DNA of 64,000 bases from Streptococcus suis (GCF_017601095.1 NZ_JAGFUX010000005.1:1-64000); one strand, 5' to 3'. Counted from the stretch's first letter, positions 7,337-18,962 are shown. Translations and numbers: made by a program. The notes: generated by a model from the letters alone, not told the origin.

Positions 7337-9748
7337 ATGTCTAAAAACAAGAAAAACAGTCCAAAAGAGCCTTTGAACTTTACAGGACGTGACTGGATAA
7401 GTGTTCTTTTGAGAAGTATGAAATTGATGGTCAATTCCATCACCGTTATCCTTGGCTTAATCGGGGTATTTGGTGTGGGGGTTGGTTTAGGTTACATCGG
7501 CAGTCTTTTTGATTCAGTTGAAGTACCGGAATCAACGGAATTGGTTTCGGAAGTGACACAATTGACAAGGATTTCAACGGTCACCTATCAAGATGGGACC
7601 TTGGTGTCGGAGGTCAATTCGGATTTGCTGCGTACACCAGTTGAGAGTGCTCAAATTTCGGATTACCTCAAGCAAGCGGTCATTGCAACAGAAGATGAGA
7701 CCTTTGAGAGCCACAATGGTGTCGTACCTAAGGCTGTGATTCGGGCTGCCCTGGGTTCAATTGGATTTGGTTCTACAAGTGGTGGTTCGACCTTGACCCA
7801 GCAGTTGATTAAACAGCAGCTAGTAGGGGATGCGCCGACCTTCACTCGAAAGGCAAATGAGATTGTATCAGCCCTTGCTTTAGAACGAACCATGACCAAG
7901 GACGAAATCTTAACAACCTATCTCAATGTCTCGCCTTTCGGTCGTAATAACCAAGGGAAGAACATCGCAGGGGTAGAAGAGGCGGCCCAAGGGATTTTTG
8001 GAAAACCTGCAAGTGAGTTGACAGTACCGCAAGCGGCCTTTATTGCTGGTCTGCCACAGAGTCCGATTGTTTACTCACCTTACTCATCTGATGGTAGCCT
8101 GAAATCCGCTGAAAATATGAGCTATGGACTCGCCCGTTACAAGGATGTTTTGTACAACATGTACCGTGCGGAATATCTGACCAAGGAAGAATACGAAACT
8201 TATCAAGCCTATGACATTACGCAGGATTTCCTTGCTCCGAACCCTGTCACGACTGATACCAAGGACTTCTTGTATTACGCTGTTATGGATGAGGCCAAGG
8301 AGCGGATGTATGACTACTTGGTGACGCGTGACAAGGTATCAGAGTCAGATTTGAAAAATGACGAAACGATTGCAGCTTATAGAGAAATGGCTGTAGAAGA
8401 GTTGAGTCTAGGTGGTTACGTCATAAAAAGTACTGTCAATAAAACCATCTATGACGCCATGCAAGCAGCAGTTGCGAATTATGGGTATATACTTGACGAT
8501 GGAGGAGCTTTGGTTGAAACCGGGTCAGTTCTCCTGGACAATAAAACTGGTGCAGTTTTAGGTTTTATTGGTGGCAGAGACTATTCACAAAATCAAAATA
8601 ACCATGCCTTTAATACATTGCGCTCACCAGCTTCTACGATAAAACCTATTCTTGCTTATGGTATTGCAATTGATCAGGGGTTGATGGGGTCTGCAAGTGT
8701 GTTGTCAGATTATCCAACAACTTTTTCAAGCGGTGAACAAATTATGCACGTCAATAGTGTTGGTACTGGGAAAATAGATTTACAGACTGCGCTTAATCGG
8801 TCTGTGAATATACCAGTATTTTGGACGTATAAGTTGTTGCAACAATCAGGTGTAGATGTCCAAAGTTATATGGAAAAAATGAACTATCAAATTTCTACTT
8901 ATGATATTGAAAGCCTTCCACTTGGGGGTGGTGTAGAAGTCTCTGTGGCGACAAATACAAATGCATATCAAACCTTAGCAAATGGAGGTGTATACAACGA
9001 ACAGTATATAGTTGAAAGCATCACAGCCCCAGATGGTACAGTTATTTATCAACATACAGCCGCACCAGTTCAGGTTTACTCTAAAGCTACGTCTAGCATT
9101 ATGATGCATTTGTTAAAAGGGGTTATTTCGTCTGGAGTGACAACAAACTATGCTAGTTGGATGAAGTCAATAAATCCTCAAATTATGGCAGGGACAGATA
9201 TCGTTGGAAAGACAGGTACTAGTAGTGGTGCAGCAGATGCTTGGTTGATGTTAGCAACACCCCAAATTACATTGGGAACATGGGCTGGATATGACGATAA
9301 TACAAGAATGGCTGATTTCGCTAGTTATAATGATAATCCACATTTTGTTGCTTATTTAACAAATGCCATCTATAATGCGGACGCTAGTTTGTTCCAAGGA
9401 CGCTTTGAAATGGATGACTCCGTAATCTCCTCTAGTGTGGTGGCTTCGACAGGTCAACGTCCAGGAAGTGTTCAGGTCAATGGTTTTACCTACAATGTTT
9501 CAGGAGCTATGACAACGAGTTACTGGGCTAAGAATGGAGCGCCTACAGCGAGCTATAAGTTTATGATTGGCGGAACAGATAGCGACTATGCAACAGCTTG
9601 GAATTCCCTCTTTGGCTCGCAGACAAGAAGAAACAGTAGTTCTTCATCGAGTCGCTCTTCTTCATCAGGTGCCTCCAGAAATAGTTCTTCGTCAGAGACA
9701 TCCACATCTTCTGACACAGAAACTTCAACGGCGAATGATGACGAATAA
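7337..9748 (+). CDS. pbp1b: Class A penicillin-binding protein (PBP1B type)
   Basis: This 803-residue bifunctional enzyme polymerises and cross-links peptidoglycan at the outer membrane face. One transmembrane helix lies at about residues 35-58. The glycosyltransferase (GT51) follows, with IATEDETFESHNG (about 115) and STLTQQLIKQQL (about 155). The transpeptidase has SPASTIKP (SxxK, about 431), SVN (about 489) and KTGTSSG (about 624). The tail of about 45 residues is very rich in Ser and Thr. The ATG at 7337 follows AAGGAG. The DNA of the transpeptidase half (about 8470-9400) is visibly richer in A+T, with more ATA codons than its flanks, suggesting a mosaic gene. Confidence 0.92.
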   Translation: MSKNKKNSPKEPLNFTGRDWISVLLRSMKLMVNSITVILGLIGVFGVGVGLGYIGSLFDSVEVPESTELVSEVTQLTRISTVTYQDGTLVSEVNSDLLRTPVESAQISDYLKQAVIATEDETFESHNGVVPKAVIRAALGSIGFGSTSGGSTLTQQLIKQQLVGDAPTFTRKANEIVSALALERTMTKDEILTTYLNVSPFGRNNQGKNIAGVEEAAQGIFGKPASELTVPQAAFIAGLPQSPIVYSPYSSDGSLKSAENMSYGLARYKDVLYNMYRAEYLTKEEYETYQAYDITQDFLAPNPVTTDTKDFLYYAVMDEAKERMYDYLVTRDKVSESDLKNDETIAAYREMAVEELSLGGYVIKSTVNKTIYDAMQAAVANYGYILDDGGALVETGSVLLDNKTGAVLGFIGGRDYSQNQNNHAFNTLRSPASTIKPILAYGIAIDQGLMGSASVLSDYPTTFSSGEQIMHVNSVGTGKIDLQTALNRSVNIPVFWTYKLLQQSGVDVQSYMEKMNYQISTYDIESLPLGGGVEVSVATNTNAYQTLANGGVYNEQYIVESITAPDGTVIYQHTAAPVQVYSKATSSIMMHLLKGVISSGVTTNYASWMKSINPQIMAGTDIVGKTGTSSGAADAWLMLATPQITLGTWAGYDDNTRMADFASYNDNPHFVAYLTNAIYNADASLFQGRFEMDDSVISSSVVASTGQRPGSVQVNGFTYNVSGAMTTSYWAKNGAPTASYKFMIGGTDSDYATAWNSLFGSQTRRNSSSSSSRSSSSGASRNSSSSETSTSSDTETSTANDDE

Positions 9749-9750
9749 TC

Positions 9751-9779
9751 TTGCAAGTTTGCAGAAAATATGGTAAAAT
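9751..9779 (+). promoter_or_regulatory. rpoB promoter
   Basis: TTGCAA (9751-9756) and TAAAAT (9774-9779) are spaced by 17 bases, with the extension TGG before the -10. The resulting leader is about 215 bases long. Confidence 0.8.
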
Positions 9780-9802
9780 AGATTAAATTATTTGTCGTGT
9801 GT

Positions 9803-9880
9803 CTTGGTTGAAATATTGTCCAATCAAGGCTTACAGCAGTTAAATCATACTTGAACAAGGAAGATTTAACTGCTCTTTTT
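9803..9880 (+). promoter_or_regulatory. rpoB leader hairpins including an attenuator-like terminator
   Basis: In the leader, CTTGGTTG (9803-9810) pairs with CAATCAAG (9821-9828). Then AGCAGTTAAATC (9835-9846) pairs over 12 bases with GATTTAACTGCT (9863-9874), followed by CTTTTT. The second hairpin has all marks of an intrinsic terminator but lies between the rpoB promoter and its start. It may also end readthrough from the PBP gene. Confidence 0.75.
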
Positions 9881-10000
9881 GTGTCTATTTGATGGATTTT
9901 TAGGAATTGTAATGCATTCTTAAAGATTCTAAAAATTCTAACAAAAGGCAAATGTGTTTGATTTTGCAAAAAATCAATAGAAAAATAGAGGAGAATTAAC

Positions 10001-13000
10001 TTGGCAGGACATGACGTTCAATACGGGAAACATCGTACCCGTCGTAGTTTTTCAAGAATCAAGGAAGTTCTTGATTTACCAAATTTGATTGAAATCCAAA
10101 CGGATTCTTTCCAGGATTTTCTTGACCATGGCTTGAAGGAAGTCTTTGAAGATGTGCTTCCGGTTTCTAACTTTACAGAAACCATGGAATTGGAATTTGT
10201 TGGTTACGAATTAAAGGAACCAAAATATAGCTTGGAAGAGGCGCGTGCACACGATGCTAACTATTCTGCACCAATTTTCGTTACCTTCCGTTTGATCAAC
10301 AAGGAAACAGGTGAAATTAAAACCCAAGAGGTCTTCTTCGGTGAATTCCCAATCATGACTGAGATGGGTACCTTCATCATCAACGGTGCAGAGCGGATTA
10401 TCGTTTCTCAGTTGGTTCGTTCACCAGGTGTCTACTTCAATGATAAAGTAGATAAGAACGGTAAAGTAGGTTATGGTTCAACGGTTATCCCTAACCGTGG
10501 TGCTTGGTTGGAATTGGAAACAGATTCAAAAGATATTGCCTACACTCGTATCGACCGTACGCGTAAGATTCCATTTACAACGCTGGTGCGTGCTCTTGGT
10601 TTCTCAGGTGATGATGAAATCTTCGATATCTTTGGTGATAGCGAATTGGTACGCAACACTATCGAGAAAGATATTCATAAAAATCCAGCGGATTCTCGTA
10701 CAGATGAAGCCCTCAAGGAAATCTATGAGCGTCTTCGTCCAGGTGAACCAAAGACAGCTGAAAGCTCTCGTAGCCTTTTGACAGCTCGTTTCTTTGATCC
10801 ACGTCGTTACGACTTGGCGCCTGTTGGTCGTTACAAGATTAATAAAAAACTCAACCTCCGTACTCGCTTGCTCAATCAAACGCTGGCAGAACATGTCATT
10901 AACGGTGAAACAGGCGAAATCGTCTTGGAAGCTGGTACTATCTTGAACCGGGATGTTTTGGACCGTATCGAAGACCAGTTTGATGAGCTCAACTTGGTGG
11001 AATATATTCCAAATGACTCAGCTGTTTTAACTGAGCCGGTTCTCTTGCAGAAATTCAAGATTGTGGCACCAAAAGATCCAGATCGTGTAGTCACTGTGAT
11101 TGGTAATGCTAATCCAGCAGAAAACGTACGTACAGTAACACCTGCGGATATCTTGGCTGAAATGAGCTACTTCCTCAACTTGGCTGAGGGTCTTGGTCGT
11201 GTAGATGATATTGACCACTTGGGTAACCGTCGTATTCGTGCCGTTGGTGAATTGCTTGCCAACCAAGTACGTATCGGTTTGACTCGTATGGAACGGAACT
11301 TGCGTGAGCGTATGTCTGTTCAAGACAATGAAGTATTGACTCCACAACAAATCATCAATATCCGTCCTGTTACAGCTGCGATTAAAGAATTCTTTGGTTC
11401 ATCACAGTTGTCACAGTTCATGGACCAACACAACCCACTTTCTGAGTTGTCTCACAAACGCCGTTTGTCAGCCTTGGGACCTGGTGGTTTGACCCGTGAC
11501 CGCGCTGGTTATGAGGTGCGAGACGTTCACTACACCCATTATGGCCGTATGTGTCCGATTGAAACGCCTGAGGGACCAAACATCGGTTTGATTAACAACT
11601 TGTCTTCCTATGGTCACCTCAACAAGTATGGTTTCATTCAAACACCATACCGCAAGATCGATCGTGCAACTGGTACAGTAACGAACGAAATCGTTTGGTT
11701 GACAGCAGATGAAGAAGATGCCTATATCGTAGCTCAATCGACTTCACCACTTGATGAACACAACCGTTTCGTTGATAAGATTGTTATGGGACGTCATCAA
11801 GGTAACAACCAGGAATTCCCAGCAGATTCAGCGGACTTCATGGACGTTTCACCGAAACAGGTAGTTGCCGTTGCGACAGCATGTATTCCTTTCTTGGAAA
11901 ACGATGACTCCAACCGTGCCCTCATGGGTGCCAACATGCAACGTCAGGCTGTTCCATTGATTGATCCAAAAGCACCTTACGTTGGTACTGGAATGGAATA
12001 CCAGGCTGCTCACGACTCAGGTGCGGCAATTATCGCTCAACACGATGGTAAGGTTGTTTACGCAGATGCGGACAAGGTAGAAGTGCGTCGTGAAGATGGA
12101 TCGCTTGATGTCTACCACATTTCTAAATTCCGTCGTTCAAACTCAGGTACGGCCTACAACCAACGTACCCTTGTAAAAGTGGGCGACATCGTAGAAAAAG
12201 GCGACTTCATCGCAGATGGACCTTCTATGGAAAATGGGGAAATGGCTCTTGGTCAAAACCCTATCGTTGCCTACATGACGTGGGAAGGTTATAACTTCGA
12301 GGATGCGGTTATCATGTCTGAACGCCTTGTGAAAGATGATGTCTATACATCTGTTCACTTAGAAGAATACGAATCAGAAACACGCGATACCAAGTTAGGC
12401 CCTGAAGAAATTACTCGTGAAATTCCAAACGTTGGTGAAGATGCTCTTCGCAACTTGGATGAAATGGGTATTATCCGTATCGGTGCTGAAGTTAAAGAAG
12501 GCGACATTCTTGTTGGTAAAGTCACACCAAAAGGTGAAAAAGATCTTTCTGCTGAAGAGCGCCTCTTGCACGCAATCTTCGGTGACAAGTCACGTGAAGT
12601 ACGGGATACTTCTCTTCGTGTGCCTCACGGTGCCGATGGTGTCGTTCGTGATGTGAAAATCTTTACCCGTGCCAACGGTGATGAATTGCAATCAGGTGTT
12701 AACATGTTGGTTCGTGTTTACATCGCTCAAAAACGTAAGATCAAGGTCGGAGATAAGATGGCCGGTCGTCACGGTAACAAGGGTGTCGTTTCACGTATTG
12801 TACCTGTTGAGGATATGCCATATCTTCCAGACGGAACACCAGTTGACATCATGTTGAACCCACTCGGGGTGCCATCACGTATGAACATCGGTCAGGTTAT
12901 GGAACTTCACTTGGGTATGGCGGCTCGCAACTTGGGCATTCATATCGCAACACCAGTTTTCGATGGTGCAAGTTCAGAAGACCTCTGGTCAACTGTTAAA

Positions 13001-13573
13001 GAAGCAGGTATGGACTCAGATGCTAAGACCATTCTTTACGATGGTCGTACAGGTGAGCCATTTGACAACCGTGTGTCTGTCGGTGTCATGTACATGATCA
13101 AGCTTCACCACATGGTTGATGATAAACTTCATGCCCGCTCAGTCGGACCATACTCACTCGTTACCCAACAGCCACTCGGAGGTAAGGCTCAGTTTGGTGG
13201 ACAGCGTTTCGGTGAGATGGAGGTTTGGGCCCTTGAAGCCTATGGTGCTTCAAACGTCCTCCAAGAAATCTTGACTTACAAGTCAGATGATGTGACAGGC
13301 CGTCTTAAAGCTTATGAAGCCATCACAAAAGGTAAACCAATTCCAAAACCAGGTGTTCCAGAATCATTCCGCGTTCTTGTCAAAGAATTGCAATCACTTG
13401 GTTTGGATATGCGTGTCCTTGATGAAGATGATAATGAAGTAGAATTGCGTGACCTAGATGAAGGTGAAGATGATGATATCATCCACGTAGATGATCTTGA
13501 AAAAGCACGTGCAAAAGCAGCAGCTGACGCAGCGGCAGCCTTTGCAGCAGAAGAGGCAGCAGGAAAAGAATAA
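10001..13573 (+). CDS. rpoB: RNA polymerase beta subunit
   Basis: The 1190-residue beta subunit forms half of the catalytic cleft of RNA polymerase. The rifampicin region starts at about residue 466 ([20 protein letters not shown]), where the usual resistance positions (Gln, Asp, His, Ser) look wild type, so rifampicin susceptibility is expected. The switch and C-terminal clamp sequence [20 protein letters not shown] is intact. The tail is rich in Asp, Glu and Ala. The start is TTG at 10001, with GAGGAGA 9 bases ahead, giving the known streptococcal N-terminus [11 protein letters not shown]. rpoC follows after 180 bases. Confidence 0.98.
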   Translation: MAGHDVQYGKHRTRRSFSRIKEVLDLPNLIEIQTDSFQDFLDHGLKEVFEDVLPVSNFTETMELEFVGYELKEPKYSLEEARAHDANYSAPIFVTFRLINKETGEIKTQEVFFGEFPIMTEMGTFIINGAERIIVSQLVRSPGVYFNDKVDKNGKVGYGSTVIPNRGAWLELETDSKDIAYTRIDRTRKIPFTTLVRALGFSGDDEIFDIFGDSELVRNTIEKDIHKNPADSRTDEALKEIYERLRPGEPKTAESSRSLLTARFFDPRRYDLAPVGRYKINKKLNLRTRLLNQTLAEHVINGETGEIVLEAGTILNRDVLDRIEDQFDELNLVEYIPNDSAVLTEPVLLQKFKIVAPKDPDRVVTVIGNANPAENVRTVTPADILAEMSYFLNLAEGLGRVDDIDHLGNRRIRAVGELLANQVRIGLTRMERNLRERMSVQDNEVLTPQQIINIRPVTAAIKEFFGSSQLSQFMDQHNPLSELSHKRRLSALGPGGLTRDRAGYEVRDVHYTHYGRMCPIETPEGPNIGLINNLSSYGHLNKYGFIQTPYRKIDRATGTVTNEIVWLTADEEDAYIVAQSTSPLDEHNRFVDKIVMGRHQGNNQEFPADSADFMDVSPKQVVAVATACIPFLENDDSNRALMGANMQRQAVPLIDPKAPYVGTGMEYQAAHDSGAAIIAQHDGKVVYADADKVEVRREDGSLDVYHISKFRRSNSGTAYNQRTLVKVGDIVEKGDFIADGPSMENGEMALGQNPIVAYMTWEGYNFEDAVIMSERLVKDDVYTSVHLEEYESETRDTKLGPEEITREIPNVGEDALRNLDEMGIIRIGAEVKEGDILVGKVTPKGEKDLSAEERLLHAIFGDKSREVRDTSLRVPHGADGVVRDVKIFTRANGDELQSGVNMLVRVYIAQKRKIKVGDKMAGRHGNKGVVSRIVPVEDMPYLPDGTPVDIMLNPLGVPSRMNIGQVMELHLGMAARNLGIHIATPVFDGASSEDLWSTVKEAGMDSDAKTILYDGRTGEPFDNRVSVGVMYMIKLHHMVDDKLHARSVGPYSLVTQQPLGGKAQFGGQRFGEMEVWALEAYGASNVLQEILTYKSDDVTGRLKAYEAITKGKPIPKPGVPESFRVLVKELQSLGLDMRVLDEDDNEVELRDLDEGEDDDIIHVDDLEKARAKAAADAAAAFAAEEAAGKE

Positions 13574-13590
13574 TCAAAATGAAGGAATCG

Positions 13591-13728
13591 GTTGGTCCTA
13601 TTCCCTTTTTAAGAGGAAAGAAGGACCAACTGAGGACTTCGGTTTGATGACTGGGAGGAGAACAGAGTTCTGCTTCCAGCGACCTGATGTCAATGATTCA
13701 AGAATTTGAGGTGTGACTCATCCACCTC
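13591..13728 (+). promoter_or_regulatory. rpoB-rpoC intergenic hairpins
   Basis: GTTGGTCC (13591-13598) pairs with GGACCAAC (13623-13630), and GAGGTG (13708-13713) pairs with CACCTC (13723-13728). Neither is followed by a T-run, so they are not terminators. They may be processing sites or stability elements between the two cotranscribed genes. Confidence 0.6.
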
Positions 13729-13753
13729 TCACAAGAAAAGAAAGGGATTATTA

Positions 13754-16700
13754 GTGGTTGACGTAAATCGATTTAAAAGTATGCAAATCACGTTAGCTTC
13801 ACCCAATAAGGTCCGCTCATGGTCTTATGGTGAGGTTAAAAAACCTGAAACAATCAACTATCGTACACTTAAGCCAGAACGAGATGGACTTTTTGATGAA
13901 GTGATTTTTGGTCCAACAAAAGACTGGGAGTGTTCATGTGGAAAATACAAGCGAATCCGTTACAAAGGTATCGTTTGTGACCGCTGTGGTGTTGAAGTAA
14001 CTCGTGCCAAGGTACGCCGTGAGCGTATGGGCCACATTGAGTTGAAAGCTCCAATCTCACATATCTGGTATTTTAAAGGTATTCCAAGCCGTATGGGCTT
14101 GACCTTGGATATGAGCCCACGTGCTCTTGAGGAAGTTATTTACTTCGCCGCTTATGTGGTCATCGATCCAAAAGAAACGCCACTTGAGCACAAATCCATC
14201 ATGACAGAACGTGAATACCGTGAGCGTTTGCGTGAATACGGTCATGGTTCATTTGTTGCCAAAATGGGTGCTGAAGCTATTCAAGACCTCTTGAAGCAGG
14301 TAGATCTTCCAAAAGAAATCGCAGCTCTTAAAGAAGAGTTAAAAACTGCAACTGGGCAAAAACGGATTAAAGCAGTTCGTCGCTTGGATGTACTCGATGC
14401 CTTCTACAAATCTGGTAACAAGCCTGAGTGGATGATTCTCAACATCCTTCCTGTTATTCCACCAGATTTGCGTCCGATGGTTCAGTTGGATGGTGGTCGT
14501 TTTGCCGCATCTGACTTGAACGAACTCTACCGCCGTGTAATCAACCGTAACAACCGTTTGGCTCGTCTCTTGGAACTTAACGCTCCAGGTATCATCGTAC
14601 AAAACGAAAAACGGATGTTGCAAGAAGCTGTGGATGCTTTGATTGACAACGGTCGCCGTGGTCGTCCAATTACAGGACCAGGTAGCCGTCCGCTCAAATC
14701 ACTCAGCCACATGCTCAAAGGTAAGCAAGGGCGTTTCCGTCAAAACTTGCTGGGTAAGCGTGTTGACTTCTCAGGACGTTCCGTTATCGCTGTCGGTCCA
14801 ACATTGAAAATGTACCAATGTGGTGTGCCACGTGAAATGGCAATCGAGCTCTTCAAACCGTTTGTCATGCGTGAAATCGTTGCCCGTGATATTGCTGGTA
14901 ACGTAAAAGCTGCAAAACGTTTGATTGAGCGTGGTGATGACCGTATTTGGGATATCTTGGAAGAAGTGATCAAAGAACACCCAGTTCTTTTGAACCGCGC
15001 ACCTACCCTTCACCGTTTGGGGATCCAGGCTTTTGAGCCAGTTCTGATTGACGGTAAAGCCCTTCGTTTGCACCCGCTTGTCTGTGAAGCCTACAACGCC
15101 GACTTTGACGGTGACCAGATGGCCATTCACGTTCCATTGTCAGAAGAAGCACAAGCAGAAGCACGTATCCTTATGCTTGCTGCAGAGCATATCTTGAACC
15201 CTAAAGATGGTAAGCCAGTCGTAACACCATCTCAGGATATGGTTTTGGGTAACTACTACTTGACCATGGAAGATGCTGGTCGTGAAGGTGAAGGTATGGT
15301 CTTCAAGGATGCGGATGAGGCTGTTATGGCTTACCGAAATGGCTATGTTCACTTGCATACTCGTGTAGGTATCGCAACAGATAGCCTGGACAAACCTTGG
15401 AAAGACAACCAAAAACACAAGATTATGATGACAACTGTCGGAAAAATCTTGTTTAACGCGATTATGCCTGAAGGACTTCCTTACTTGCAAGAGCCCAACA
15501 ACGCTAACTTGACAGAAGGAACTCCTGATAAATACTTCTTGGAACCAGGTTCAGATATCAAGGCTGCTATTGCAGCATTGCCAATCAACCCACCATTCAA
15601 GAAGAAAAATCTTGGTAACATCATCGCTGAAATCTTCAAGCGTTTCCGTACAACTGAAACATCAGCCCTCCTTGACCGTTTGAAAGACTTGGGTTACTAT
15701 CACTCAACACTTGCTGGTTTGACAGTGGGGATTGCCGATATCCCAGTTATCGACAACAAGGCTGAAATCATTGAAGAATCTCACGAGCGTGTCGAACAAA
15801 TCAAGAAACAATTCCGTCGTGGTATGATTACCGATGATGAGCGTTACGCAGCTGTTACAGATGAGTGGCGTTCCGCTAAGGAAAAATTGGAGAAACGCCT
15901 AGTTGAAAAACAAGATCCTAAGAACCCAATCGTTATGATGATGGACTCTGGTGCCCGTGGTAACATCTCTAACTTCTCCCAGTTGGCCGGTATGCGTGGT
16001 CTGATGTCAGCTCCGAACGGACGTATCATGGAATTGCCAATCTTGTCTAACTTCCGTGAAGGTCTTTCGGTATTGGAAATGTTCTTCTCAACTCACGGTG
16101 CCCGTAAGGGTATGACGGATACGGCCTTGAAGACAGCCGATTCAGGTTACTTGACTCGTCGTTTGGTTGACGTTGCCCAAGATGTCATCATTCGTGAAGA
16201 TGACTGTGGAACAGACCGTGGTCTTGACATCCGTTCAATCACAGATGGCAAGGAAATGATCGAGCCACTTGAAGAGCGTTTACAAGGTCGTTACAGCAAG
16301 AAAACTGTTAAACACCCTGAAACTGGTGCCGTTATCATTGGTCCAAACCAATTGATTACCGAAGACATTGCTCGTGAAATTGTCAATGCAGGTGTGGAAC
16401 AAGTCACTATCCGTAGCGTATTTACATGTAACACCCGTCACGGTGTCTGCCGTCATTGTTATGGTATCAACTTGGCAACAGGTGATGCGGTTGAAGTGGG
16501 TGAAGCAGTTGGTACAATCGCTGCCCAATCGATCGGTGAGCCTGGTACACAGCTTACAATGCGTACCTTCCACACGGGTGGTGTAGCCTCAAACAGCGAT
16601 ATCACGCAGGGTCTTCCTCGTGTCCAAGAGATCTTTGAAGCCCGCAATCCGAAAGGGGAAGCGGTTATCACTGAGGTCAAAGGTGAAGTTACAGCCATCG

Positions 16701-17389
16701 AAGAAGATGCAGCAACTCGTACCAAGAAAGTCTTTGTTAAAGGTAAAACTGGCGAAGGCGAATATGTGGTTCCATTTACAGCCCGTATGAAGGTTGAAGT
16801 TGGTGACCAAGTTGCACGTGGAGCAGCTCTTACCGAAGGTTCTATCCAACCAAAACGCTTGCTTGAAGTCCGTGATGTCTTGGCGGTTGAAACTTACCTT
16901 CTTTCTGAAGTTCAAAAAGTTTACCGTAGCCAGGGTGTAGAAATCGGCGACAAGCACATCGAGGTAATGGTTCGTCAAATGCTTCGTAAAGTTCGTGTCA
17001 TGGATCCAGGCGACACAGATCTTCTCATGGGTACCCTCATGGATATCACTGACTTTACAGATGCCAATGCTGACGTGGTTATTGCTGGTGGCATTCCTGC
17101 AACAGCTCGTCCAGTCCTAATGGGTATCACTAAGGCTTCCCTTGAAACCAACTCATTCTTGTCAGCCGCATCCTTCCAGGAAACAACACGTGTCCTTACA
17201 GATGCAGCCATTCGTGGTAAACGTGATAACCTTCTCGGTCTGAAAGAGAACGTTATTATCGGTAAGATTATCCCAGCAGGTACAGGTATGGCCCGCTACC
17301 GTAATCTTGAACCACAAGCAGTCAATGAAGTTGAAATCATTGAAGACACAGTAGCACAAGAACTTGCCGAAGAAATGGTAACAGAATAA
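13754..17389 (+). CDS. rpoC: RNA polymerase beta-prime subunit
   Basis: The 1211-residue beta-prime subunit carries the catalytic magnesium site NADFDGDQM (about residue 449). The N-terminal zinc ribbon is [20 protein letters not shown] (about 60-80). The second zinc site uses DDCG (about 816) and [11 protein letters not shown] (about 892). I chose GTG at 13754 (V-V-D-V-N-R-F), with AAAGGGA upstream; an open frame extending back to 13706 lacks homology-like sequence. It shares the rpoB transcript and ends at a strong terminator. Confidence 0.98.
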   Translation: MVDVNRFKSMQITLASPNKVRSWSYGEVKKPETINYRTLKPERDGLFDEVIFGPTKDWECSCGKYKRIRYKGIVCDRCGVEVTRAKVRRERMGHIELKAPISHIWYFKGIPSRMGLTLDMSPRALEEVIYFAAYVVIDPKETPLEHKSIMTEREYRERLREYGHGSFVAKMGAEAIQDLLKQVDLPKEIAALKEELKTATGQKRIKAVRRLDVLDAFYKSGNKPEWMILNILPVIPPDLRPMVQLDGGRFAASDLNELYRRVINRNNRLARLLELNAPGIIVQNEKRMLQEAVDALIDNGRRGRPITGPGSRPLKSLSHMLKGKQGRFRQNLLGKRVDFSGRSVIAVGPTLKMYQCGVPREMAIELFKPFVMREIVARDIAGNVKAAKRLIERGDDRIWDILEEVIKEHPVLLNRAPTLHRLGIQAFEPVLIDGKALRLHPLVCEAYNADFDGDQMAIHVPLSEEAQAEARILMLAAEHILNPKDGKPVVTPSQDMVLGNYYLTMEDAGREGEGMVFKDADEAVMAYRNGYVHLHTRVGIATDSLDKPWKDNQKHKIMMTTVGKILFNAIMPEGLPYLQEPNNANLTEGTPDKYFLEPGSDIKAAIAALPINPPFKKKNLGNIIAEIFKRFRTTETSALLDRLKDLGYYHSTLAGLTVGIADIPVIDNKAEIIEESHERVEQIKKQFRRGMITDDERYAAVTDEWRSAKEKLEKRLVEKQDPKNPIVMMMDSGARGNISNFSQLAGMRGLMSAPNGRIMELPILSNFREGLSVLEMFFSTHGARKGMTDTALKTADSGYLTRRLVDVAQDVIIREDDCGTDRGLDIRSITDGKEMIEPLEERLQGRYSKKTVKHPETGAVIIGPNQLITEDIAREIVNAGVEQVTIRSVFTCNTRHGVCRHCYGINLATGDAVEVGEAVGTIAAQSIGEPGTQLTMRTFHTGGVASNSDITQGLPRVQEIFEARNPKGEAVITEVKGEVTAIEEDAATRTKKVFVKGKTGEGEYVVPFTARMKVEVGDQVARGAALTEGSIQPKRLLEVRDVLAVETYLLSEVQKVYRSQGVEIGDKHIEVMVRQMLRKVRVMDPGDTDLLMGTLMDITDFTDANADVVIAGGIPATARPVLMGITKASLETNSFLSAASFQETTRVLTDAAIRGKRDNLLGLKENVIIGKIIPAGTGMARYRNLEPQAVNEVEIIEDTVAQELAEEMVTE

Positions 17390-17394
17390 TCAAC

Positions 17395-17425
17395 AAAACA
17401 CAGCTCGATTTGGGCTGTGTTTTCC
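17395..17425 (+). terminator. rpoBC terminator
   Basis: AAAACACAGC and GCTGTGTTTT pair around a 9-base loop, with the T-run partly inside the stem. Confidence 0.88.
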
Positions 17426-17539
17426 TATTATTTCGGGATTGTCGGCAAAAGACCATACTTTGTAAAATAATTTACAAGCCAAATCTTTTCATCTCTTCTT
17501 TTTTTTCGTTATAATAAATCCATTAAAGGAAGTAAGAGT

Positions 17540-17899
17540 ATGTATCAAGTAATTAAAATGTATGGGGACTTTGAGCCCTGGTGGTTTGTAGATGGCTGGG
17601 AAAAAGATATTGTTAGCCAAGAAACTTTTGACGATTTGCAGGATGCTGAGAGATATTTTCGGAAAGAATGTGACCATTTTTCTGAAAAATATGCAAAAAC
17701 AAAGCAAAAAGAAGATCATTTGGTGGCATTCTGGGATGAAGATGACAGGTATTGGTGCGAAGAATGTGATGAAGAATTGCAACGCTATCATTCCCTGCTC
17801 TTGCTTGAAGTAGAAGAGCCGCATTTGAAAAAAGAGTTGAGCCATTCGGGAGAAAGCTGTCAACGAATCTGTCGCATGAAGCAAGATAAATTAGCATAA
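17540..17899 (+). CDS. DUF1033 family protein
   Basis: A 119-residue cytoplasmic protein with the start MYQVIKMYGDFEPWWFVDGW, which I recognise as DUF1033. It is rich in Trp, Glu and Asp and has a CxxC-like WCEEC near residue 76. No function is established. In streptococci this gene commonly lies just upstream of comG, as here, where only an oppositely oriented S66 peptidase separates them. A -10 TATAAT at 17510-17515 with weak TTTTCA gives it its own promoter. The stop overlaps the bidirectional terminator. Confidence 0.85.
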   Translation: MYQVIKMYGDFEPWWFVDGWEKDIVSQETFDDLQDAERYFRKECDHFSEKYAKTKQKEDHLVAFWDEDDRYWCEECDEELQRYHSLLLLEVEEPHLKKELSHSGESCQRICRMKQDKLA

Positions 17900-17925
17900 A
17901 AGCTCGGATTAGTCCGAGCTTTTTC
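17898..17925. terminator. bidirectional terminator between DUF1033 and S66 genes
   Basis: AAAAGCTCGGA and TCCGAGCTTTTT pair around TTAG. The A-run and T-run serve both strands; the stop codon of the minus-strand gene lies inside the stem. Confidence 0.88.
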
Positions 17926-18877
17926 TTGTCTTAAAATGTAGACTCATGGTCTGGCTGTCGATTTCCACTTGACCTCCGATTGTGATGGTAAAAAGAGGTT
18001 GGGTATGGGCAAAGTCCAAATCGTAGAGAACAGGAATAGTCTTGAGAATAGGATGTTTGTCCAGAATTGCCAGCAAAATTTTCTCTGTCATTTTGGTTTC
18101 TTTTGGAAAACGTCCAAAGACGACCGCCTGAGGATTGGGATAGGCTTGCAACAGGGCAGTCAAGTGACGAGCGATAATGAGATAATCGTCGTCTTCCGCC
18201 TCCTCTAAAAATAGAATATAGTTGTCTGGTCTGGGTGCAAACTCTGTCCCTGTCAGCAGGTTGAGGGTTGAGATATTTCCGCCGATGGCAATACCAGAGG
18301 CCCGGCCTGGATTGTAGACTTTCCAGTCAGTTGGGTAAAAGGTGCGAGGGCCGTCTGGTAGGTACCAAGCGTCACTAGACCATTCAGGACTCGGGGTCAA
18401 GTCAAAGGAGTCTTGTGTCACAGCCTTGAGCCAGGCTTCTGTTTGGTACTCTTGCCCCAAATCCATTTTGAAGCTTGAATAAGCTGGACCCATGTAGGTT
18501 TGCATACCTGTCTTGGCGTAGATAGCATTGAGCAGGGCAGTCGTATCTGAATAGCCACAGAAAATCTTTGGATGACGAGAAATGAGGTCAAAATCCAGAT
18601 AGGGCAAAAGTTCATTGCAGTTGAAACCGCCAATGGTTGTCAGAATGGCATCAACTGATTCATCCGCAAAGGCTGCTTCCAAGTCCGCAACACGACTGGC
18701 AATCGGAGCGGAGTAAAACAGATCATTTTCAAAATAATGCTCCGAAAAGGATAGCTTGAAGCCTAGGTCTTCCAATTTTTCCTTGGCAGTTAGATTGGCC
18801 TCGAAGCCACCAATTCTTTCGATGGAAGATGACGGGCTGACTACGCGTATGTGGTCGCCTTTTTTTAATCTTTTCAT
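17909..18877 (-). CDS. S66 family peptidase (LD-carboxypeptidase / MccF type)
   Basis: A 322-residue cytoplasmic serine peptidase. The nucleophile is the Ser in GYSDTTALL (about residue 109). The rest of the Ser-Glu-His triad fits FLEEAEDD (about 229) and the late His in FAHTQPLFT (about 299). Family members cut L,D bonds in muropeptides or give resistance to microcin C-like nucleotides; the sequence does not decide between these. The ATG at 18877 follows GGAGG by 5 bases, while an earlier in-frame start at 18889 would overlap it. Confidence 0.88.
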   Translation of the reverse strand: MKRLKKGDHIRVVSPSSSIERIGGFEANLTAKEKLEDLGFKLSFSEHYFENDLFYSAPIASRVADLEAAFADESVDAILTTIGGFNCNELLPYLDFDLISRHPKIFCGYSDTTALLNAIYAKTGMQTYMGPAYSSFKMDLGQEYQTEAWLKAVTQDSFDLTPSPEWSSDAWYLPDGPRTFYPTDWKVYNPGRASGIAIGGNISTLNLLTGTEFAPRPDNYILFLEEAEDDDYLIIARHLTALLQAYPNPQAVVFGRFPKETKMTEKILLAILDKHPILKTIPVLYDLDFAHTQPLFTITIGGQVEIDSQTMSLHFKTRKSSD

Positions 18878-18935
18878 AGTAACCTCCAAGCTTTTTTATT
18901 ATTTTAACAAAAAAGCATGGAAAATCAAGTTTCCT

Positions 18936-18943
18936 TGCGAATA
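18936..18943 (+). promoter_or_regulatory. ComX (sigma-X) box of the comG operon
   Basis: TGCGAATA matches the competence sigma factor box (TNCGAATA in S. suis, TACGAATA in S. pneumoniae). It sits 20 bases before the comGA start. The surrounding TTTCCT and GATA are shared with the ssbB box at 30802. Confidence 0.9.
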
Positions 18944-18962
18944 GATAGGGTGAGGAGGTTTT

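Noticed and set aside
13491..13709. Small gene overlapping the end of rpoB and the rpoB-rpoC gap
   Set aside because: Frame-shifted reading of the rpoB tail (Gln/Lys-rich) without ribosome site; the gap is better explained by hairpins.
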